Shown here in pieces: positions 35,610-40,146 of a stretch of 40,146 nucleotides of DNA. The DNA is taken from assembly GCA_049698775.1 (NCBI GenBank), contig JBAVYM010000052.1, forward strand, positions 1 to 40,146, read 5' to 3'. Under the pieces are notes generated by a model. That model had not been told where the DNA came from. It made no database searches and saw nothing but the letters and a program-made list of their open reading frames with translations. This stretch comes from REEB76 sp049698775 (GTDB lineage Bacteria; Pseudomonadota; Gammaproteobacteria; Natronospirales; REEB76). Every line of letters begins with the position of its first letter. Positions within the stretch are counted from its first letter, which is position 1. Both the position numbers and the translations under genes were made by a program.

Positions 35610-36436
35610 ACACCGACGCGCTGCGCAGCACGATTGATTCCGCCTGGGAACGGCGTGCCAAACTCAACCCGGAGAATGCGCCGCCAGAACTGCGCGATGC
35701 GGTGGAAACAGCAATCGCTCAATTGGATTGCGGCGCATTGCGCGTCGCGGAAAAGCGCGACGGTCGCTGGCAGGTCAACGAATGGCTCAAAAAGGCCGTG
35801 CTGCTGTATTTCCGCATCCAGCCGAATCAGGTGATCGAAGGCGCCGGCACCTGCTATTTCGACAAGATCCCGCTCAAATACGCCGCGCATGCGCGCGCGG
35901 AATTTCAGCGCGAAGGCGCGCGCATCGTGCCGCCGGCCGCGGTGCGCTACGGTGCCTACATTGCGCCGGACGTGGTGCTGATGCCGAGCTACGTCAACAT
36001 CGGCGCCTATGTGGATCGCGGCACGATGGTGGACACCTGGGCCACCATCGGTTCTTGTGCCCAAATCGGCAGGAACGTGCACATCTCCGGCGGCGCCGGC
36101 ATCGGCGGCGTTCTGGAACCATTGCAGGCCGCACCCACCATTATCGAGGACGACTGCTTCATCGGCGCGCGCTCTGAAATCGTCGAGGGCGTGATCGTGG
36201 AACAGGGCGCGGTGATTTCCATGGGCGTGTTCATTGGCCAGAGCACACGCATCTACGACCGTGAAAGTGGAAAAATCCTCTACGGCCGCGTACCAGCGGG
36301 TGCAGTGGTAGTGCCGGGCAGCCTGCCCTCGTCCGACGGCCGCTACAGCCTGCAATGTGCCGTGATCGTGAAGCGCGTGGACGCCAAGACCCACGCCAAG
36401 ATCGGCATCAACGAACTCTTGCGTGGGATACGTTGA
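35606..36436 (+). CDS. dapD: 2,3,4,5-tetrahydropyridine-2,6-dicarboxylate N-succinyltransferase
   Basis: DapD succinylates tetrahydrodipicolinate before the DapC step. The 276-residue protein has an N-terminal helical domain (STIDSAWERRAKLNPENAP), the VLLYFRI segment followed by GAGTCYFDKIPLKY, and a left-handed beta helix: VLMPSYVNIGAYVDRGTMVD, TWATIGSCAQIGRNVHISGG, IIEDDCFIGARSEIVEGVIV. The start is GTG 35606, overlapping the dapC stop (GTGA). An ATG frame from 35561 adds 15 residues that are the dapC end in another frame. E. coli DapD has 274 residues. Confidence 0.95.
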   Translation: MNTDALRSTIDSAWERRAKLNPENAPPELRDAVETAIAQLDCGALRVAEKRDGRWQVNEWLKKAVLLYFRIQPNQVIEGAGTCYFDKIPLKYAAHARAEFQREGARIVPPAAVRYGAYIAPDVVLMPSYVNIGAYVDRGTMVDTWATIGSCAQIGRNVHISGGAGIGGVLEPLQAAPTIIEDDCFIGARSEIVEGVIVEQGAVISMGVFIGQSTRIYDRESGKILYGRVPAGAVVVPGSLPSSDGRYSLQCAVIVKRVDAKTHAKIGINELLRGIR

Positions 36437-36438
36437 GC

Positions 36439-37569
36439 ATGAGTGCGGTTCTTGAACTCACCAGGGAACTCGTCGCCCGCCCCTCACTCACACCCGACGA
36501 TGCCGGTTGTCAGCAGATCATTGCAGCGCGGCTGGCCAAGCTGGGCTTCAAGATCGAACACATGCGCTTCGGCAAGGTGGACAATCTCTGGGCACGTTAC
36601 GGTAATACTGCGCCGCTGCTGGTATTCGCCGGTCACACCGATGTGGTACCCACCGGTCCGCGCGAGCAATGGCACTCCGATCCCTTCACGCCGACAGTCA
36701 GAGACGGCCTGCTCTACGGCCGCGGCGCCGCCGACATGAAAGCCGGCCTCGCCGCCATGGTCGTGGCCGTCGAGCAATATCTGGCGGGCAAGCCGAAGTT
36801 GCGCGGCAGCATCGGATTTCTCGTCACCAGCGACGAGGAAGGCCCTTCGGTGGATGGCACGGTGCGCGTGATGGAGGTGCTGCAAAAGCGCGGCGAGATA
36901 GTTGACTGGTGTGTGCTGGGCGAGCCTTCCTGTCTGGAGAAATTCGGCGACACTATCCGCCACGGCCGACGCGGTTCGCTCACTGGGTTGCTGCACATAC
37001 ACGGTATCCAAGGGCATGTGGCTTACCCGGAGCGGGCCGACAACCCCATCCATCGCGTGATACCGGCACTAGCGGAACTGTGTGCCGCAGGCTGGGATAC
37101 GCACCCCAATCCGCATTTTCCACCCACCAGTTTCCAGATCTCCAATTTCAATTCCGGCACCGGCGCCGGCAACGTCATCCCCGGCGAAGCCGCCGTGCGA
37201 TTCAATTTCCGTTATTCCACCGCTGTCACGGTGGCAGAATTGCGGAAGCGCGTGCACGCAATCCTTGATCGCCATCAAGTCAAATATTCGCTCGAATGGC
37301 GCCCCATGGGCGAGCCATTCCTGACCAAGCCCGGAAAGCTGAGCACTGTGGTTCAGGATGCGGTGGAGAAAGTGACTGGCTTGCGGCCCAGGCTCGATAC
37401 CGGCGGCGGCACTTCCGACGGACGCTATATCGCACCTACCGGAACCGAAGTCATCGAATTCGGCCCGATGAATACCAGTATTCACAAGATTGACGAATGC
37501 ATCGCCGTGACTGACTTGGAGCCGCTGGCAAAGATTTATCGCGGGACCATGGAAAGCCTACTAGGCTAG
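36439..37569 (+). CDS. dapE: Succinyl-diaminopimelate desuccinylase
   Basis: DapE removes succinate to give LL-diaminopimelate. The 376-residue zinc peptidase of the M20 family has metal ligands in FAGHTDVVPTG (His), YGRGAADMKAGL (Asp), TSDEEGPSVDG (the general base Glu plus a ligand Glu), VLGEPS (Glu) and MNTSIHKIDE (His). The lid domain is between. The start is ATG 36439, two bases after the dapD stop. It ends the plus-strand map-glnD-dap unit. Confidence 0.96.
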   Translation: MSAVLELTRELVARPSLTPDDAGCQQIIAARLAKLGFKIEHMRFGKVDNLWARYGNTAPLLVFAGHTDVVPTGPREQWHSDPFTPTVRDGLLYGRGAADMKAGLAAMVVAVEQYLAGKPKLRGSIGFLVTSDEEGPSVDGTVRVMEVLQKRGEIVDWCVLGEPSCLEKFGDTIRHGRRGSLTGLLHIHGIQGHVAYPERADNPIHRVIPALAELCAAGWDTHPNPHFPPTSFQISNFNSGTGAGNVIPGEAAVRFNFRYSTAVTVAELRKRVHAILDRHQVKYSLEWRPMGEPFLTKPGKLSTVVQDAVEKVTGLRPRLDTGGGTSDGRYIAPTGTEVIEFGPMNTSIHKIDECIAVTDLEPLAKIYRGTMESLLG

Positions 37570-37636
37570 GGCAAACGGTTAACCCAAAATCATCGTGGTC
37601 TGTCCCTGATATTCTCAACCTACGAGTACTACGAGG

Positions 37637-38284
37637 TTACCTATCGGCATCGAAGTCAAACCGGGGATTCCGAATTCCAATCGTCTTCATGAGCGCGATG
37701 AAATTGCGACCCACGTCTTGAGGGATCGTAGCTGGGCTGGAACCAAGAATTGAGCGCGTGATGAGCTGGTAGAAGTCGTTCGCAAAGCTGAAAAGGCTCT
37801 CGAACTCAACGTGAGATGGAAGTGCGTTGATGGCTGCCTTGGAGTCACTGTGAGCACCGATAGTATCGCGGAACTCCTTGAGGCAACACAAGGAATTGGC
37901 GTGAAGGTTACAAAACAGCCTAAATGTCTCGTCCAGGTAGGGCACGACCCCTACCGGTGGCGCATGCTGCCCATACTTATGGCCGAAATCAGCGAAATCC
38001 CGGTTCTGTCTTTCCGATAAGGTATAGGCGGAGAGCGACTTGATGATCGCGGGAATCGAGTTCAACTCGTACTGACCTGACGGTTCGAAGATCTTGCAGA
38101 TATAGATCGCGAGGGCCTCGTGCGCTGATTTCTGAAGGTATCCGACGAAAGCTGCACCCATTCTCGAGGCACACAACGCGTCACCATTCAGACCGATTAT
38201 CCGGTGGATATCGACATGGGCACGCAACTGGAAGATCAGCTTTAACAGCTCGACGTTCTTGGCGTCCGTCTCAGACTTCGGCAT
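37637..38284 (-). CDS. Uncharacterised protein, possible HEPN (AbiU2-like) domain
   Basis: The 215-residue frame is mostly helical with no membrane segment. EFRDTIGAHSDSK (from residue 137) fits the HEPN RNase signature R-x(4-6)-H followed by aspartate (Arg139, His145, Asp147). It resembles the RDKxxAHxD motif of AbiU2-type HEPN proteins found in phage-resistance and toxin loci. I see no other motif, and no antitoxin-like nucleotidyltransferase gene beside it. It starts at ATG 38284 without an obvious ribosome-binding site. It lies at the end of the dap unit, convergent to dapE with 67 bp between, and its base composition is lower in G+C than the dap genes. The assignment rests on a short motif and is tentative. 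Confidence 0.5.
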   Translation of the reverse strand: MPKSETDAKNVELLKLIFQLRAHVDIHRIIGLNGDALCASRMGAAFVGYLQKSAHEALAIYICKIFEPSGQYELNSIPAIIKSLSAYTLSERQNRDFADFGHKYGQHAPPVGVVPYLDETFRLFCNLHANSLCCLKEFRDTIGAHSDSKAAINALPSHVEFESLFSFANDFYQLITRSILGSSPATIPQDVGRNFIALMKTIGIRNPRFDFDADR

Positions 38285-38493
38285 TTCGATAACCAGCTCG
38301 TTGCCTAACTTGAAATAGACCGGTGAACTCTAAAAGTGAGTGGCAGGCATCCATCACTCTCTGCCTGCCGGCCACGCGACCCATCACGTGATACTACGCA
38401 CCGGGCATTCAAGGTGAAAATGCGTACGCAGACAAGTCACGAGCCGTGCAGTTTTATTCGGTGAGTCGAATCGCTCAGGCATACGCCGATTGT
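38285..38493. other. Intergenic region with a hairpin
   Basis: No credible gene. GGCAGGCA (38342-38349) pairs perfectly with TGCCTGCC (38362-38369) around a 12-base loop. No T-run follows on either strand, so it is not a standard terminator. Confidence 0.4.
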
Positions 38494-39147
38494 TCAAGAT
38501 ACGTTTTTGGGTCGAATTACTTTGGTGTACAAAAAATAACCTATAACCGCAACTAAGGGTGGAAAAACAATGACTTTGGCTACCTGCCACTTATCTTGAT
38601 TACTCGTATATCCACCATAAGGCTCAAATACATAAACAAAAGCCAACACCACAACCAACCAGAAAGCCGAACCCACAACAAGTACTCTGATGGCAAGAGG
38701 TTTCTTGATAAAGTCAACACCAATAGTTTTGAAACTAGGTCCGCTCAACTCTGACCAACGGTTCTTTAAATAAATGCCGTTTATGATCCACATAATCAGA
38801 TTAAATTGCATGATAAGTCCTACTACCCAACCCCACTTGTTCCTTTTGAGAATAAATGTGCCAGAAATGGCCGCAATAATTCCAAGCACTAGTAATAAAA
38901 CATATAGATCATGATTGTTTGGATAATAATCATATGTTTCCAAATATAATAATATGCATGCCAGAATGACAACTCCAATCCCGTTAAGTACACCCATCCA
39001 TCCTGTGAAGTAGCCCCACTTGTACGGTTTGAGTTCGGGATGCTTCTTTTGGAACGATTCGCCCATGTAGGAAGCTAATGGTATGGCGATTAGAATAGTG
39101 ATGAGATTTATACATAACCCTGCGTAATAATAATCAGTTCCAGTCAT
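38494..39147 (-). CDS. Uncharacterised multi-pass membrane protein, A+T-rich
   Basis: I do not recognise a family. The 217-residue protein has about six hydrophobic segments (roughly residues 9-28, 49-68, 81-100, 106-125, 150-172 and 188-207). It has Tyr/Trp-rich loops and a basic C-terminus (TKVIRPKNVS). ATG 39147 is preceded by AGAGGAG about 10 bases upstream. The sequence is markedly richer in A+T than the housekeeping genes of the window, like the orphan at 7029-7568, although the two proteins share no clear similarity. It sits between dsbB and the possible HEPN gene, in the accessory end of the window. Transfer from another source is likely; function is unknown. Confidence 0.65.
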   Translation of the reverse strand: MTGTDYYYAGLCINLITILIAIPLASYMGESFQKKHPELKPYKWGYFTGWMGVLNGIGVVILACILLYLETYDYYPNNHDLYVLLLVLGIIAAISGTFILKRNKWGWVVGLIMQFNLIMWIINGIYLKNRWSELSGPSFKTIGVDFIKKPLAIRVLVVGSAFWLVVVLAFVYVFEPYGGYTSNQDKWQVAKVIVFPPLVAVIGYFLYTKVIRPKNVS

Positions 39148-39237
39148 TTTTGATTCACTCCTCTTGCGCTTCTACCGTACACATTATTTTTGACCAGCCT
39201 ACGTTCTTTGAGTATTTAGGGGGCAGACTACGGTTAA

Positions 39238-39753
39238 TCATACAGCGGTCGCAGAGTCTTCTGCTCCCGCCGCCCAAAGCCAGTTTATCACCAGCCCGCC
39301 CATGCCCAAGATCACGAACCAGACCAGCACCCATTCCGGCATGGTCAGACCCAGAAATTTCCAGGTAATCAGCGCGCAATCGCCAGTGCCGGTGAAGGCT
39401 TTGACGATGAACTTATTGAGCGGCAGGCTGTTAAACATGTAGTTCAAGCCCGGCCCGCAGGGCGGCTGCTTCCATTCCGGCAGGTGCTGCAGATAAGTCT
39501 GGCGAATGGATACGGCACTTCCGGCTGCCGCGACGACGAGCAGCAGGACGCCGTAAATGCGCGCGCCAATGGTTTTTGGATTATGCAGAAAAGCAATCAG
39601 GAAAATGATGCCGAGAATGATCATGGCGATACGCTGGAAGATGCACAGCACGCAGGGCTGCAGGCTGTCGTGGAACTGCGAGTAATAAGCGTAAGCCATC
39701 AGCAGCACACAAATCACGAAGCCGATCAGATTCGCCAGCCGGCGGATGGACAT
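39238..39753 (-). CDS. dsbB: Disulfide bond formation protein DsbB
   Basis: DsbB re-oxidises periplasmic DsbA and passes electrons to ubiquinone. The 171-residue inner-membrane protein has four helices. The first periplasmic loop carries the Cys34-Val-Leu-Cys37 pair (PCVLCIFQR). The second carries Cys99 (QPPCGPG) and Cys126 (GTGDCALITWKFLGLTMPEW), completing the two disulfides needed for activity. ATG 39753 has CAGGAG about 6 bases upstream. It is followed by the A+T-rich membrane gene, with 90 bp between. No dsbA is seen. Confidence 0.93.
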   Translation of the reverse strand: MSIRRLANLIGFVICVLLMAYAYYSQFHDSLQPCVLCIFQRIAMIILGIIFLIAFLHNPKTIGARIYGVLLLVVAAAGSAVSIRQTYLQHLPEWKQPPCGPGLNYMFNSLPLNKFIVKAFTGTGDCALITWKFLGLTMPEWVLVWFVILGMGGLVINWLWAAGAEDSATAV

Positions 39754-39782
39754 CAGATTCTCCTGTATCGGGGCGCTAAATC

Positions 39783-39810
39783 AAGAATCGCGGCTAAAGC
39801 CGCTCCCACA
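39783..39810. repeat. Compact REP-like repeat upstream of dsbB
   Basis: GCGGCT-AA-AGCCGC (39790-39803) is a perfect short hairpin in the context AAGAATCG...TCCCACA. Both halves recur at 4031-4114. It resembles REP elements common between genes in gammaproteobacteria. Confidence 0.6.
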
Positions 39811-39824
39811 ATCAGTATTACAAC

Positions 39825-39895
39825 GTCATTGCGAGGAACGAAGTGACGAAGCAATCTCGAGATTGCTTCGGCCGGCAAACCGGCCTCACAATGAC
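39825..39895. repeat. Imperfect palindromic repeat (about 70 bp)
   Basis: GTCATTGCGAGG (39825-39836) pairs with CCTCACAATGAC (39884-39895) with one mismatch. Inside is a perfect 24-base palindrome at 39847-39870 and a 5-bp hairpin GCCGG-N4-CCGGC (39871-39884). It belongs to the widely scattered GTCATTGCGAGG...GAAGCAATCTC class of bacterial intergenic repeats. Confidence 0.6.
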
Positions 39896-39899
39896 ACAA

Positions 39900-40042
39900 G
39901 GGCACCTCTAAAAATTAGAGATTTTGGTTTCTGAGTAGGCAGAAATGACCGAGGAACCGGAGTGTATTTGGTTGATACATGAGGATTCCGAGGTCATTTC
40001 TAACACCGTCAGAAAGCAAAAGACCAATTTTTAGAGGTGCCC
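39900..40042. mobile_element. MITE-like element with long terminal inverted repeats
   Basis: The ends are a perfect 17-bp inverted repeat, GGGCACCTCTAAAAATT at 39900-39916 and its complement at 40026-40042. The similarity continues inward imperfectly over about 50 bp on each side, to AGAAATGACC (39941-39950) facing its complement GGTCATTTCT (39992-40001). The central part, about 40 bp, is unrelated and no transposase fits. ACAA flanks it on both sides (39896-39899 and 40043-40046), a candidate 4-bp target duplication. It is probably a non-autonomous derivative of a DNA transposon; the parent family is unknown. Confidence 0.65.
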
Positions 40043-40146
40043 ACAAAATCCACAAGTGCGTAAACACACCCTGCCATGGGGGTGTAAGAAAGTTTGTGTA
40101 TTCGGTCATCCTGGCAGAGAGTGCCGAACCATTATAAGGAGTGACG
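40043..40146 (+). mobile_element. Probable left end of an IS256-like element, truncated by window edge
   Basis: From about 40080, GGGTGTAAGAAAGTTTGTGT looks like an IS256-family terminus as I remember them. About 55 bases further lies AAGGAG (40136-40141), a ribosome-binding site followed by the end of the window, where a transposase start would be expected. ACACCC at 40066-40071 mirrors GGGTGT at 40080-40085 across eight bases. The bases 40043-40065 weakly resemble an inverted second terminus. The assignment is from memory of typical ends. Confidence 0.35.

Noticed and set aside
38342..38369. Integron attC site beside the A+T-rich genes
   Set aside because: The hairpin lacks the GTTRRRY/RYYYAAC core sites and the neighbouring genes are not arranged as cassettes.
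37637..39147. Two-gene defence system made of the possible HEPN protein and the membrane protein
   Set aside because: They are over 200 bp apart with no shared promoter or overlap, and no recurring association is known to me; kept only as a question under the HEPN finding.
39915..40109. Minus-strand frame of 64 codons over the MITE
   Set aside because: It crosses the inverted repeats and is not similar to anything I know.

Overview
The window is a chromosomal segment of a moderately GC-rich gammaproteobacterium outside the Enterobacterales. The evidence is protein similarity plus a long collinear block of envelope, lipid and translation genes. In E. coli these genes lie in several separate loci: rpsB-tsf-pyrH-frr, the dxr/cdsA/bamA/lpx/dnaE/accA run, pyrG-eno, ftsB-ispD-ispF, and kdsA. 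Here they form one minus-strand array from about 30670 down to 4160. Short gaps and 4-bp stop/start overlaps suggest long cotranscribed units.

Layout: (1) 1-1730 (minus) is a membrane-anchored TPR protein interrupted by an in-frame TAG and running off the left edge. (2) 1784-2542 (minus) is an enoyl-CoA isomerase/hydratase-family gene. (3) 2583-3952 is an IS110-family (IS1111-like) insertion sequence with a 12-bp subterminal inverted repeat. Its long right non-coding end is a candidate bridge/seek RNA. It is followed by REP-like repeats to about 4114. (4) 4160-30670 (minus), in transcription order from rpsB: rpsB, tsf, pyrH, frr, uppS, cdsA, dxr, rseP, bamA, skp, lpxD, fabZ, lpxA, lpxB, rnhB, dnaE, accA, tilS, pyrG, kdsA, an orphan A+T-rich membrane protein, eno, ftsB, ispD, ispF. 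(5) 30671-30931 is a compact divergent promoter region serving rpsB (minus) and map (plus). (6) 30932-37569 (plus) is map, glnD, dapC, dapD, dapE: methionine removal, nitrogen signalling and lysine/diaminopimelate synthesis. (7) 37570-40146 is accessory: a possible HEPN (AbiU2-like) protein, an unknown multi-pass membrane protein and dsbB, all minus. The edge is a pile-up of repeats: a REP, a palindromic repeat, a MITE-like element with long inverted repeats, and what looks like the left end of an IS256-type element whose gene would begin beyond the window.

The core genes build the cell envelope. ispD, ispF and dxr make isoprenoid precursors that uppS turns into the undecaprenyl carrier. accA and fabZ supply acyl chains. 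lpxA, lpxD, lpxB and kdsA make lipid A and Kdo. cdsA makes CDP-diacylglycerol. bamA and skp assemble outer-membrane proteins, and rseP is the envelope-stress protease. dapC, dapD and dapE supply diaminopimelate for peptidoglycan.

The core is conventional. The least explained parts are the IS non-coding RNA candidate and its sequence match to the IS junction, an Asp at the metal/Asn position of KdsA, the lysine-rich tail of ribosomal protein S2, a polyproline run just before the ftsB stop, the orphan membrane proteins, and the nested repeats at 39783-40146. I saw no CRISPR array, tRNA or rRNA, and no clearly novel multigene system.
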